NCBI GenBank assembly: GCA_036785705.1
Contig: JAWUZG010000070.1
Span: forward strand, 2,243,001-2,307,000
Reading direction: 5' to 3'
Source: Acanthornis magna
Lineage: Eukaryota; Chordata; Aves; Passeriformes; Acanthizidae
DNA length: 64,000 bases
Under the pieces are notes generated by a model. It searched no databases. It was not told the DNA's origin and saw nothing but the letters and a program-made list of their open reading frames with translations. This document shows positions 22,301-36,090 of the stretch, piece after piece. The translations under genes were made by a program, and so were the position numbers. Position 1 is the stretch's first letter, and every line of letters begins with the position of its first letter.

Positions 22301-25300
22301 CCCAATGTCCTGGGCAGGCTGCACATTCCATATATGATCTCCAAGATGTCAAGGTTGTCCAGCTTGCACCATGGATATTTGCTGGCTCAATAGTACTGCT
22401 CGACTTCGAAAAAGGCAGTTGGTTTCTGTGTTATTTACAAAAATGTTGCCACTGCAGCTCTTTCAGAGGACATCCTGTGCTTTCTCCTGTCCCGTACTTT
22501 GTGCTTTTCTCTCCAATTTCTTTCTAAGTTGTTGTGGCTTGTCTTTTAATGACTGCTAGAAACGTGATCTTGTACAAGTTGTAACAGACAAGTTAAAGCC
22601 AGTGCTTCACTCAGACACAGCTTTCTTGAGGATGTGGCTTCTGCCCTGCTCCACTTGGCTCTCTTAGGTTTTCTAGTCCTCTTTTCTGAGTAGTTCTGCT
22701 CAGTTAACCCATCTGATTGCTGGGGCTTTTCCTAACTCCTGTTTTCAGCACCATCTACAGATGTATGCCTATGCTGACTGTGTACTGGTTTTTCATAATT
22801 CCCTTCAGATTTGCCTCTGCTGGTTTGTTGAAACCATAGCTGTTGCTCTCTGCTGAGCCTCAATTGCACCTTTGGCGTTGTCCTCGCTGTGGCTCATGGC
22901 CTTTACCCCGAGCCCTCAGCCCAGCACAGTGGCCTCAGGTCATTGACTGGCTTGTTGGTCAGTCACCTGTGTCCTGTCTGTGCTGCGCCTCGTGAGGAGA
23001 ACCCCAGCAGTCACAAACAGCAGGACTTGACTTTTTAGGGATCATTCCTGATCTGCAACACTGTGACTTTCCTGAGGGTTTCCTACAATGGTCCAGTGTA
23101 GTCGTGTATTCCAGGTGTGCCTGTCCTTACCAAAGTTTCTTTACTGTCTCTGCTATGTTGTTGTCTAGAGAGTGGGCTCATGTCAACTGACTGAAGAGTT
23201 TGTTCCATTTTGGATTTTAGTACAGCTCTTGCTGCTTTAACCGGTCTGGTTTCTGTCTGGGAGAGTTGTGGCACAGGAATATATGTCTGTTTTGTGGAAC
23301 TGAGCAGTCTGAGGTATTGAAGAGTAAACTGAGATTCCTTGAGGCTGGGAGCCGTCAGGCACTCTGTTGTCAGCATTCCTCGTGCTGTTGTGCATGCACT
23401 TGTGCTCAGGTTTTTATGGCTATTGAGTGCCTCTGCTATTCTTAGACCTTTAGCTGTGAAGAACAGATTCATCTCAGTTTCAGCTCCCCTTTGACATAAC
23501 CATGGCTTGTGCACAGGACTGGTCTTTTCCTGGGAGGGCAGTGTGACGCTGGTTGTTCTGCTGCTGGTGGCTTCCCAGCCTGTGCAGCATTTTAGGGTAG
23601 GTGAGACTGAGCTTTGGAGGTGGTATGGCATGGTACACTGTGGAAATGAATTCTTACTGTGTTTGCCAAATGTCACGGCTGTATTGCATGCTTTAACTCC
23701 TATGATACATGTTTGCTGTTATTTATGTATGTAAATAATGGCTTTTCTTGAGATCTGTTAATGACTTAGAGTTAGCCTATGCCTGCAGTGGGACTGATGG
23801 AATTTGTCCATGCCGGAGATGAGTCACTAGCTCTTCCTGTCTGAAAATTTCCTTTTCTCCCAAGATTGCTCACCCATGATACACTCAAAGTGATAATGCA
23901 TTTTCATTTTATGTTTTATTGACGGTCTGCACTTGCCCGTTGCCCTCAGATGAGGACACCTCCAGCATCTGGTTGCACTGTTGGCTTTAAAGACTGCTGT
24001 TAGCATTGCCTCTGGGATCACCGGTACTATCCAGCTGGAATCACATTGGCAGGAGGTCAGAAAGCATTGCTGGAAATGTAGCAATTGTGTTTGCTTTTTG
24101 TGAAGCACAGACTGAAGATCTCTGGATCTTTCAAAGCCCTTCTATGGAACCCTACTTTTAGCCACTTTTGTGAGGAATTTTCTGCCTCTGCATTTGTTGT
24201 GCTGCCTTTGAGGGTTTTTTGGTTTTCTCTTCTACTCTGCTTGTCTCTAGCACTGGAATATAACCCAGTTCTCCTTCCTGGTCTGTCACGCTGCTGCCCA
24301 TGGACTAAAGCTTTGCATTTTATTTCCCTACACCGACACATACGTTGGATGGGGATACCTGCATGGTGCTATCATTTCACCTTGTCAGCTCTGAGCCTGG
24401 ATATTTAGGCTAAAGAACTGGCTGTTCCCGTTCTGATCCTTGTCTCGGGTTGCTGTAGTTGCTTCAGGTCTTGGAAAACATTTCTGTAGAGGATTAGATC
24501 TGTCCTACGACATTTCCTGCTGGCTGGAATAGGATGTCCCTTGAATGATCTTTTCTTTCACTAGGAAGTACTTCAAGTCTTGAAATTCAATGTAGACACG
24601 AGAATTCTCAGCCTCTTAATGTAAGTACTGATTTCCACTTCTGCTCCTTGGTTTCAGGATGTTTTGCTTGGGGATTTTTGGTTTTTTGCAGTGCAACACC
24701 CAAAACCTTTCAGTGCTGTCTGTGACCTGGTTAAAAATTACAGCATGTAGTTTGGTTTAAGTTTTTGTTATTGCTGGGGCTATATTTTTAAGGGGACTGT
24801 GGCTGTTTGTAAAACTGAACTTTAATCTGAAATAATACCCAAACTGCCAGTAATTGCAAGTCCTCGGTTCCAGTGGTGACTGCCTGACAGTGTGAGGTCT
24901 TGGACAGGTTGCTGTTCTGAGCATGAATCATCCGTAGCACCTGTACTGCTGATAGCAAGGTGTGCCTTGAGGTTTGGTCTGTATTTTTAACTTTTTAACT
25001 GCTGTAGTAGTGGCTGGCGAGGATGGAAGGAGCTAGAGGGAAATTGTCAGTTGCTCTTTTTTGAAGAGGAAAGGTTGAGATGGATGTTAAGGGAAGTAGA
25101 TTTCTCTATGAGACAGATGTTGGACAGGGAGATGCTCATATGGTAGAGCTGATTCTCTTCTGATATGGATCATACAGTTTTGTTCATCTGGCAGGATATG
25201 AGAGAAAATGAGATGCCTTAGACTGAATCTTTGGCTCATGTTTATTACTGAAGCTCCATTTCCAAAATATCTCCACAGAAATCAAACCAAGAAACAGATC

Positions 25301-28300
25301 ATAGAGATGGAGGGGCTTTGAGTCCTTAGAGAAAACAGTACTGCTGTAATCCAGGGTGAGACTGAGGTGTTTGTGGGCTGGCTTTGAAGCAGGTTCTTGC
25401 TGAATGGAATCCATTAAGATCTCTGTCATGCACAATTCACTGGGAATCTTGGGAAATACGGCTGGGGTGGCTTACACACACCAGCTGGGGCTAGCAGGAC
25501 CGTGCTCCAGCAGGACCACAAGCACTGCTACTGCTCCAGCATCAGTGTGTGGTGTGGACATTCCTGTTGTCAAACAGCAGCATTTCATCAGTGCTTCTGC
25601 TTTGCACAATGACGAGAGAGGAGACTCTCATCCATAGGATGGGGTTTTTTGGTCCTTCAGTGGTCAAAATGAGGGTTCTCAGGTTTTTTGAGAGGCCCAT
25701 ACTGGCAAATTTGAAATTTGTGGGCTGGCAGTTCTCAGTTTTGCTCTAGACCACTTTTACAGGTGTGAGATTGATTTTATGGAACCAATGTCAGCTTCCT
25801 GAGAGCTCTCTCTGTTAGGTTTTGCAAATCCTTTGGCCCTTGAAGTTAGCTTGGGTGGAACTCTTGCTTTGAACTACAGTGTGTCCCTCATTAGAATGAC
25901 CGAGTGAGGGGTGGGATCAGGCAGTGACCTGAATAAAGCAGAACACATCATATAACATGCTGAGGGAATGAGGTGAACAGGGACTAGACCAAAAAGGTTT
26001 ATAGACATTAGAAAGAAAATGATGGATGGAATTTTACTTCCAGGTTTGGAAGTACAATGCTGAAAGGTCTACTCAGCAGTGAAGGGTTTTTGTTGTTTCT
26101 AAAGAAGGGAAGGATAAAAACTGACCTGTTTTTCTGTGGCTGACAACTGTACCGAGCAGTGGGAAGTGTCACCTAAAGACATGAAGAGCTGTTGCAATGT
26201 ATGGAGTTTCCCTGCCATATATGATGGAAGAGGGACAGAGTGGAGGTTAGGAATGTTCTGCTGCTAACCTGTTACCTTGAGCGATTGCCAAAGCTTCAGC
26301 ACTCAGAGAGCAGGTGGGTGCTGAGTTCCAGCCTTGCCAGTGACACAGCAAAACCTCTGTGCTGGCTTCTGCGTGCTGGACTAGTGAGGGAGCAACACTG
26401 GGAGAACAAAGGCAAGGGTAAGTCCCTTAAGGAATTTTAATATTGTTGCTTTTCTCTCTACAAGGTCTGTATGTCCTGGGCCACTCCCCAAGGGAGGTGT
26501 TTGGTGTTTTGTTCCTCATACATGATGGCTCGTGGGGGCTGAGGAGACTTACTTATTTGCGAGGGGCTGGATGCTCCAGTGGTGGTTGTAGGGTCAGGCC
26601 TTCACATCCCCATAGAGCTTGTGAATAAGAACTGCTAGAACTGCTTTGGAGGGGATCTAGTGATGTTTTTTCTCTGCCAAATAAACAGGTTAATGACTAA
26701 ATAAAGCCATTTCAAACTTGGCAGCCTCTTTTGTCTTCTGTCTTCTGCTGGCACAGTTACTTTGGTTAAAAAGCTCTTTCTGTCAGTGCAGATTTTGCCT
26801 GGGAAAGCTGGAATAATTTCTTGCAGTAAGTGTTAGTTTTCACCAGGAAAGGCTGTGCTCACCCTACAAGCCCTTTGCTGGCATCAAGCAAGGTAGAGGT
26901 GTACTGAGCTCATGGCGCAGGCTTGCCCTCGGAGTGAAGGTCTGGGCACAGCTGTTTATTTGAACTGGAGCTTAGCTAAGCACATGTTGTAAGAGAATGA
27001 GGATTTGTTGGTATTTTTCCCCCTGGCATGTAGCATATTGTCAAAAAGGAACCCACCAAGTTAGCCTGTGGTTTTTTTGTTTGTTTTCTTAATAGCATCT
27101 CCCAGTCAGGAAAACATGCTGAGAAAGGACTTGGGAGAGAGCCATCAGTCCCAAAGCTGATGGTGTTTTTGAGCCTCTCTTTTCCGTTTCATGCCTTGTG
27201 TGTGGTGGGCTTAAGAGGGAAAGTGATCTCTATCCAGGTAAACACACCTCATTCCAAACTTGGGTTTGTTTGCTCGAGATTAAGATATGCAGATGAGCTC
27301 TCTGTCAATGTTTAATGAAAGGGGTTAGAGCAGTGGTTTCCTCTGACACTCGTAAATTTGAAATACTTGTATTGTGCTTCGGATACGAGTTGTGTGGTTT
27401 TACTCTTCTTTTTCCCTTCTTGGTATCTGAATTCTGCTGGCTTAGAGCACAAGAGTGTTCAGTTTTTACAAGTCATTGATGGGAGATGCAGAAAGGAGGT
27501 GTTTAAGGTACCATTCAGCTTCTCAAAAAGAGCATGTGTCTAAACTTCTTTTCTGTGAGAAAGTTGATTTCTCTGGGCAAGCAGGTTCTGCTCCAGCAGG
27601 AAGGGACATCATGTGATGTGGGATTGGGCAGACTTTTACTGCTTTGGAAAAAAAAAGTTATATTAAGAATGTAAAAACAGTATTGTTGAGATACTAAGAT
27701 GAAAAATACACTGCAAATGTAAATAACGTGGAGAAAAATGGCCTCTGTGAAGTACGCATTGCTGTAGTATTTAGAGGTTCATTTCACCCTGAGCTCTGCT
27801 TATCTGCTGTCGGTAAGGAATGGGGCATGTTTAGATGTTACCTAATAAAAGGGTGTTATGACTTCCTTGTAATGATTGCATTTGGTTATAATTCATGTGG
27901 AGCAGGGAGTCTTTCTAGAGGCTGGTGAAAACCCCCACCCCAGCCCCACTGCTGATTTCTTCACTTGTCCTAACTGCTGTTACAAATTGCTTACCACAGC
28001 AGTGCGCTCCTTGCCCCTGGCAGCCTGTTGCACAACCTCATCTCCAGGGATTTGCAGCAATGTTCTGATTAAATTGGGTATCAGTGTTCATCTATTTGTT
28101 TGTTTAAAGCTGAATGTGTGATACTTGTCTTTTGAGTGGCTGAAAGAAATTTGGAGGCAGTAGAGAGTCATTAAAAAGTTATTTAAGAACTTAAAAGTAG
28201 CATTGCTGAACTGTGGATTTCTTTAGACAGAACAAGCCCCATCAAAACAGTCTCTAGCAGAATTTGGGGCTGGATCATAGATTGGCTCCAGTGAATAAGT

Positions 28301-28437
28301 TTCCCACACACTTGTAGCACAGAATTTATTGTTTACACACAATTATATCTGCTCAGAAATAAAAAATTTCCTTGTCTTTTTTTGCTACAAAGGCACCCTG
28401 CACTCTTTATAATCTTTTTCTGCAACTCCATCCTCCT
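19376..28437. other. intergenic, DCK to first distal CR1
   Basis: No gene, RNA gene or recognised repeat family is seen in 9 kb. The longest open frame (minus strand, 23083-23676) shows no recognisable domain. A TAATCC-containing stretch at about 21,830-22,010 and a mixed stretch at about 27,240-27,320 look like unique sequence that could be conserved. Confidence 0.6.
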
Positions 28438-28690
28438 GAATCATGGAGTCAAGGATGGGTTTGAGTTGGAAGGGACCTTAAAGGTCCTCTTCTTTCAGCC
28501 CCTGCCCTGGGTAGGGACACCTTCCACTATCCCAGATTTCTCCAAGCCCTGTCCAGTCTGGCCTTGAACACTTCCAGGGATGGGGCAGCCACAGCTTCTC
28601 TGGGCAGCCTGTGCCAGGGCCTCACCAGCCCCACAGGGAAGATATTTCTTCCTGATATCCCTTCTAAACCTGCTCTCTGTCAGTATTTTC
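28438..28690 (-). repeat. CR1 LINE 3' fragment, minus strand
   Basis: GAGTTGGAAGGGACCTTAAA, GGGACACCTTCCACTATCCC, CTTGAACACTTCCAGGGATG and CACAGCTTCTCTGGGCAGCC are all present and well preserved. Confidence 0.9.
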
Positions 28691-31600
28691 CTTATTTGCC
28701 ATGACTTAGTGGCTTTGCTTGACATGTTCATGGAGTTTGGCCTTCTGGGATTGAAGGAGTTCTATCTAAATACGTGATGGTGTGATGGTCCCAAGAGTGG
28801 ACCCTGCCAAGAAACTTACTGAACCCTTCCTCACAATGGATTTTTCTTCCTTATGTTTATAGATTAAATGGTGTAACTAAGACTTGGGTAACTCCCCAGT
28901 AACTCCACCAGTTGTTTGGGTATCACCTAGAAAGGAACAAAAGGGGCTTCCTTCTTCCGTGAGATTCTCACCAAGTTAACTGTGCCATTTGAGTTTTGTT
29001 GGGCAGATGGTGTTTTGGTATGACTATTGGGTTTCTTTTTCAAAATGATTTGAGAAGGCTAATTATTTTCTTTTCCCAGTCCAGGAATGATTGCTCATTC
29101 TTTCCCATCACTGAGGCACTGGTTGGAAATAGGCAAAGATTTCACAACTTTCTGAAGCCAACTATTCCTTCCCTGCTGAGAGCCCTCTAGCATTCTCCTT
29201 ATCTGCCTTAGAAGGAAAATGCAGCCTGTGTTGACATTTTTCATTTAATTTCTCCCTCTGACCCCATGTAACCTGGCACAGTCCAGGATCATTCTTGACT
29301 CTCACTAGAGGATTCTGTGTGACTGTGCTTAATCCCCTGTCCCATTGTCATTAGGAGAGGTCACTTCACTCTCCTGACACCTCTCTATGTAAACTGTCAC
29401 TTTGTTTTCTCGGTGATGCTTGAATTTGCAAAGGAGCAGAGCTTCTAAACTCCTGACGGATTTTGCCACATTCTGCATAGGCTTTAGAAGGAGCTTCTAG
29501 GTATAGTAGTGTCTGGAAAAAAATGTGCCTGCAGCATCTTGCCAGAGCTTGTAGTCACAGTGATTCCAAACATGGAGTATTGCTCTGTAACCACACACAA
29601 CACAGTCACTGCTCAGTAATCATCGCAACTCATTATGGTTTTGGTTTTTGCAGTCTCATGTGTGCCTTTCCTGTAATCTCTTTGCACCCAGGGTCTGGGT
29701 TTTGGCTTTCTTCTCTAGAAAGATTCTCTGAGGGTTTTCTGTCTAACAGCCTTGCCACCTCCTGCCCACCCCAGCTGGCTGAGGGCCAGCGGATGTCCGA
29801 GTTCACATGTAAGGCCAGTTTTACTGTGTACATTTGGAAGGGAGGTCCTTACAGTACCCAGTGTAGTGGCAAAAGCATGGCTCTATATGCAGACCATTGC
29901 TAACACCTTAAAATTATTCCCATACTGATATACTTCTCCTTCTGAGAATTGTCGTTGGTGCTCAGCTTCAGGATTTCCCAGACTTGCCCACAAGTTAAAC
30001 CCAGTTTTGGGTGTGTGCATGTGCGTTGTGGGGCAGTTTGATTGTTGCCATTGGCTACCTCAGCCTGAGGGCTTGTCTTTGACTTCTTCCTTTCTCCCGT
30101 GAGTGTGGTTTAGGAATGGACTGGCTAATCTGATGCTTTAATGATGGCTAAAATAGCCTTAGCCTCAGTGGTCAAACCACCAGATTTCATTCACCTCCTG
30201 GAGAGTCGTTCCTCCCTTTTCCACTTGTTAGTTCACCGAGGTGTTTGCTGCATAAGCAAGGATAAGACAGGAGAAGAAGTTGAAAGCTTGTGACACAATA
30301 ATGAACTAAGTGCCTTCCTTGAGTCCCACAGTTGCTTGCCTTGGCTATAGAGAGAAAAAAAACCCCTTGTTGCTGTGTGGTAACAAGCTGGTCTGGTGTC
30401 CTGGTGGGAATGCATCTGCAGCAGAGCCCCAGGGCCTGCACAGCTAATTGAGATGTTGGAAGCTGAAGCCTGGCTCAGCCCTGCTGCTGGCGCTTTCACC
30501 TGGCAGCTACCACGCCTCTTCTTGCAGTTTGGCTCTGCCTTTTCAGGAGCCTCTGGGCACAAGATAAATCATCTCTTTTATTTGTGCTAGGCACCCCTGC
30601 AGCTCCTGGTATGGCTGGCAGTATCTGAGACTCTCCCAATCCTCCATCGTGCACTGCTGTGAAGCTGAAAAGGGACTTGCTCCAGAAGCGCAAGGAAAGA
30701 GCAGAAATGCATCACAGGTAATGGGGGAAGTCCATGGCTACAGCTGTGGTAGTTTCTTTGTGACTGATCCACACCCAATGAACGCTTCAGCAGGACAGAT
30801 GACTTAATATTTTGGTTGGGCAGTTCCAGCTTGTGGTTATATGACGGGAAGAGAGGAAAAATATATAAACTGGTTTTCTGGTGTCAAAGTAAACAGACAT
30901 TCTCCAGTGTCTTTGGGATTCGGCTGTGGGCTGAACAAGTGTGCCCTGGGTTGGTGAGAAAATATCTTGTGGAAAGAACCTCTATGGTCCTGCAACCCTA
31001 AAGAAAAGTGGGATTAGGCTCTTGGGTTGTTCCCCGCCTGAGTAATGTCACAGAAGAAAAGGAAAACTCGTCCCTGCAGAGTGTGAAGTGTGGTATTAAC
31101 AACGGGACACTGTCTCTGTGCTGCTGTTACAAAGGATTTAACTTGGAAACTTGTCAGCAATTAATTACAGTTGACTTTTAAAACATTCTTTTTTATAGGT
31201 AAAGAACATTTTATGATTAAATCTGCACTTACCTTCACAGGCTCAGGAATTGTGAGCATTTGAATTGGTTGCAGAGGCAATTAAGCACCTAAATCCCTTT
31301 AGAGATGAGATCATGCCAGTTCTTTCCATAACAAGAGTGTGCAGTATTTATTTCTGCTTTTTATACTGCTGCCGTTTTTTAAAATTGTCTTTTGGCTCGG
31401 CTACCTAAAGCCAATCTCTCTTTTTGCCACAGCCTTCAGACTGTGCCTTATAATTATAAGGCACCTGGGAGGAATTCAGTCTAACACTGTCTTCCTTCAA
31501 CATGTTGTTACATCACCCCTAGAAAGATCAGAGAGATAACCCTTTGTCCAGGTAAATTAGAGAAAGTGGAACAGCATAAGCAAACTTGAATTAGTTCTTC

Positions 31601-34600
31601 CCAGAAACAATATGAGGGTACACTAGGGAGAGGACTGGCTGACCTCAGAGCAGACTTGCCTTCTGCAGAAAGGAGATGTCCCACTGCTCAAGTCCAGGCT
31701 TTGGAACAGAAAGGTCCCAGAAACAGCCTGGTTATACTTTAGACTGGTGGTCTCCTAGTGAGGTGGAAACAATGATAGCTCCAAAAGTCACGCTGCTGTT
31801 TAACACGTCCTTTCCCACTCTGGTTTCTGGAGCTGCTGAGGAAGCGTGCTGGCTCTAAGACATCAGCCTTTTTGCTTAGAATGATCTCTATTAACTAATG
31901 GTTTGAAGGGCTCAGGAGAATATGCGAGGCATGGATATCTGTGGAAAGCACTCCGTGCTCTCTGAAAACAAGAGACTCCTAACACTTCAGAAATGACCAT
32001 CATTTTTGGGTATCCATGTGTGGGTTTATTCCATTTGGTACAAAGTCCCACTTTCTAATGGGAAATAACCCGCATGATTGAAACTGAAGGAGTTGAAGCA
32101 CCTTGGTATTTCTGGGAGTCTTGGAAGCTGCATATGCAAAATGGATCATGGCTCTGGAAAGTGTTGGCTGGAGAAGGGGCCACTGGATGGAGCTCTTGTC
32201 CTGCGGTTGGCCACCACTTGTTACCTGAGAGGTGAGGAATTCTGCTAGAAAACCAGTCTTTGAACAAGGTAAGGGGCTGGGATTCCAGTCTGATAGCATG
32301 GTAGTGATATGTGATAATGCGGTATTGCTTTAAGAGAAACTCACACCTCCTGGTCAAGAAGGGAGAGTTCAAGCAGTGTGATTAGTTGCAGGCATTTGGG
32401 AGGCCACATTCATCAAGGTGAGCAAACAGGGCCACCACCAATCCGGGAAAAACCCAGGTCTGAAATCTGTAGGTAAGGATTTGGTCTAAATTGGTGTCTC
32501 TGAGCTTTCAGGGGCAAACGCTTTTGGTTTCAAATAAACTGCTCACCTGAAGATCAGCAGTTTTCCATGTGTGAAGGGTAATAAATCCAGAAGGAAACCT
32601 ACATGTATGTACAGCTCATGTAGTTACTGACATCAAAACTGAAGCATTTCAGAGAAACATGATCCTATGCTTCACGGAGATGTGTGGTCCAACTTCATTC
32701 CTGTTGGCTGGGAGGAGCAGAATTGCAAAATCTGAGCCTCAGAACTGCTGAGGCTGACACTGTTGGGAGCAAGGATTGCAGGGAGCTTCTTTCATAGAAG
32801 ACCATGTGGTTGTATTTGGCTGTAGGTGATGGTTTGAAGCCATGTCCTGAAGGAAAGTGCTTTTAGCAGATGAATTTCCAAAGGGTGTTTGCCCTAGTTT
32901 TGTGACAAAGATGTTGGTCAAGAGGGGATTTTAATATGATGAGTGCTTTGAGGCACAGTCTGAGATACCTTAAAGGGTCCCCCTTTTCTTCTTTCTGTTA
33001 GTGAAAAAGGGAAGGACACGTCTTCAAAACCTACTGAAGGTGTTTTTCTAAAAACAGACAAACTAAGTGTATTGTTTGACTTGACTGTTTGGCTTCCTTG
33101 AACTGAAACAGGCCATTTTATGTCATTTAATCTGCCTTTTACCATGCATTTAAAATAAGGCCATTGCTAGTTGGCTCCCTGGTTAGGAGTTAAAAGGACA
33201 AGTGAAATAGTGTTTATGACATACTGTAAATGTTTAAAACATGGAGTTCTTTCAGAGGAAGGAATTAAAATTGGAATGCTTCCAAAATCCAGTTTTAATA
33301 AATTGCGTGTGACTTCAAAAAGGAAAAACTCCTTTCTTTTCACTTGGTTGCTCTTCTCATGAAAAGAGTTTGGATCTGTATGTGCCTACATATGTGCATG
33401 TGCATGTTGCATCACCACCTTGGGCACAGGATTAGGATACTCACTGGTGGGTTCTCTGCATTGTAAAATCACCTGTCAGAATATCTTGCTTAAAGGACTG
33501 TGACTTGCCACCTCCTTTTTATTTTTCTTCACCAGTTTCGGATAATATTTGCAAATGACTTGTTTCTAAAGAGAATTAAGTGTTTACTGCAGGAATTTGA
33601 GGCTGGCTCAGGGTTGCCTGAAATGGAGCATTTCAGATGCAGTTGTTCATCCAGCACTTTATTTCCTCTGCCTGCAAAAACTGTCAAGGATGTCACATGT
33701 GACTGGTTTGCCCTCTCCCATTCAGGGGAGAGCTAACCCTGCCCTTTCAACTCACAGTCCTGGCATTCCTTGTTAAAAATTCCTGACTGACTGTTTGAAG
33801 CTTTCCTTATTCATGTCTGTGCACAGATTATTAGGAAAATTATTAGGAGCTAGTGGTAGCCAGGGGCCTGATAATATAGCTGAAAGTAAACAGTGAGGTG
33901 GTGCAAGGTGTCACTCTTTTGAGGCTTTTTAGGGTGTGCTTCCAGCTGTTTTAGCTGCTTGGTGCTGTTTGGACAGAACATGGCTTAATTCTCTGTGCTG
34001 TGCTGGTTGTGGGCTACACACTCGCCTCCCTGTCCCAGCAGGAACCGCCTCCAAAATGGCATCCCAAGCCTTGAGTTGCTGGCTGTGGATGATGAGATGC
34101 TACTGGTAGAGAGGTAAGAAAATGAAAGAGGATGTGGGTCACATTTTTTTCAAGTTCTTGGTGGCATATGCATTATGGCATGATGCCCCTGGAAAAGTAA
34201 ACAGCACTTCAGGTTTAGTCATGCCCCATGCTTATTATAGTTCTGCTGAGGGATTCCAGCATCTTGCCAAGTGCCAGTGCCTAGCACTGGATAGTCATCC
34301 CAGCCACAGAGCCATCTGCCTTGTGGGTGGGAAGAGCCTCTGACAGCTGGTGGAGATGCTGGGTGGGAAGAGCTGGTGCACAGACAAATGACATGCTAAT
34401 CCCAAATCGGAAAAGGGGCGTGATGCCAGCCATGCGGGACGGGGATTTTTGCCTGGCAGGTGTCTGCAGACCTGCTGGCTCCGCAGAACAGGCGTTCCTC
34501 TCCTGCCAGTGCTGGCCTCGGGCTTCCAAATTAGTCAACACTTGGGCAAAGCGTGAATAGAAATCACATAGCTGAGAATCTAACTGTGCCCTGCCTAGGT

Positions 34601-35799
34601 ACGTGTGAGGGTCATCGGGAAGGTTAGCACGGGGGTTTCTGCTGTGTAAGCTGCAGGAAAATTCTCCTGCCCAAATTCCTGCTTGCTTGCTGAGCTTTGA
34701 CTGTAAGAATAGTGAAGAGAGAGCATGAGAAAGCTCTCCAGGGAATGAGCAGCAGAATAGGCTTAGGAAGGACAAAGCGCTGTGCTGAAGCTTGATTTTC
34801 AGCAGCTGGTATCTTCTAATATGAAGTTGCAGATCAAAAATGTAGAGACGGAATATAAAAATACAGCAGTGAAAGTGACTTTCCATGCTAATGGCTAATT
34901 TTGCTTTCTGTTTTTAACTCTGCCCAGTTAGCTTTGAATTTACTTACATGATGAAGACATCAGCACTGCCTGGTTTTGAGAATCAGGCTGGCATTTAAAT
35001 GCAAGCTGAAGTCTATTTCTGTAAGTGTGATGCAGAGCACTCTCACCAAACTGTTAGAATTTCCTGCTAATTGTGGTGTTTCATTTCTGGTCAACTGCAT
35101 TCCAGAATGGCCTCTCTCTAATGTGCTATTTACTGACTCTATTTTAGTAGATCAACTCCTCAGCTTAGCAATAGGAAATTTCTCTTCCTTGCTCAGTGTT
35201 CTAAAGCCCCTTTAAATCAGAAGGAAACCTATAGCTTAATGTGGTAATTTTTATTTATTAACTTGAGGTAGGTATTAAACTCTTTCTATTGGAATGTTGA
35301 CAGTGTTTGGCATTGAATGGAGATGCTGGCACATCTGGTATAGGAGGCCTGGGATCTGTAATAAATACAAAGGCCATAAATATTTAAGGCCTATTACATC
35401 CCATCCTACCTTTAATACCTCCTTTAGTACAATATAATGGAAAATAACTTAGAGCAGATCTAGGAAAACAGCTTAAAACAAATCTGTGACACTCTGTTAC
35501 TTGTGGAAAATGGAAATGAGGTTTTAAGACAATGCAGACCATCTTGGTGCTCCCTACAGGATGGGATGTGTCAGCATGTGCTTCACACAGAAACACCTTA
35601 ACTGACCCAGACCTACCCACCCTTGGCTCCGAGCCCCGCTGAGTCCCCCGGCCACTCCCTGCTGGGGCTCATGGCAGTGGTCATGGTGCTGAACGGCAGA
35701 GGGGGCAGCCCTCCTGGACTGGGGGTAACTGGGAGGCCACACACCCTCCAGCAGCAAACCCATCCTGCCTCTGGTTTCATCTTTTACAGTCCCAGAGTC
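28691..35799. other. intergenic, mid-desert
   Basis: No recognised gene is present. Two exon-like, splice-bounded open segments on the + strand lie at 30591-30717 and 34042-34113. Otherwise this is unique-looking sequence without repeats I can name. Confidence 0.6.
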
Positions 35800-36090
35800 A
35801 TGGTGGGAATACCCACCCAGACTCATTTGGCTTGGAAGGGACCTATAAGTCCATCCAGTTCCACTCTTTGCCATGGGCAGGAACACCCTCCACTATCCCA
35901 GGTTGCTCCAGGCCCTGTCTAGCCTGGCTTTGGACACCTCCAGGGATGGGGCAGACATAGCTGTTCTGGGAAACCTGTGCCTCACAGGGAAGAGTTTCTT
36001 CATAATATCTAAACCTTCCCTATGCCCATTTAAAGCCATTCCCCCTCATCTTGTCGTTCCTGCCCTGCCCTTGTAAAAATTGCTTTCTTG
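35800..36090 (-). repeat. CR1 LINE 3' fragment, minus strand
   Basis: TTGGCTTGGAAGGGACCTAT, TTTGCCATGGGCAGGAACA, CTCCAGGGATGGGGCAGAC and a CCATTCCCCCTCATCTTGTC body motif are present. It extends further 5' into the element than most copies here. Confidence 0.9.

Noticed and set aside
23083..23676. 197-aa minus-strand open frame
   Set aside because: I considered a retroelement remnant, but no reverse-transcriptase, gag or CR1 motif is visible.
34281..34886. 201-aa minus-strand open frame
   Set aside because: It has no motif, ordinary composition and no homology I can recognise. It is a chance frame.
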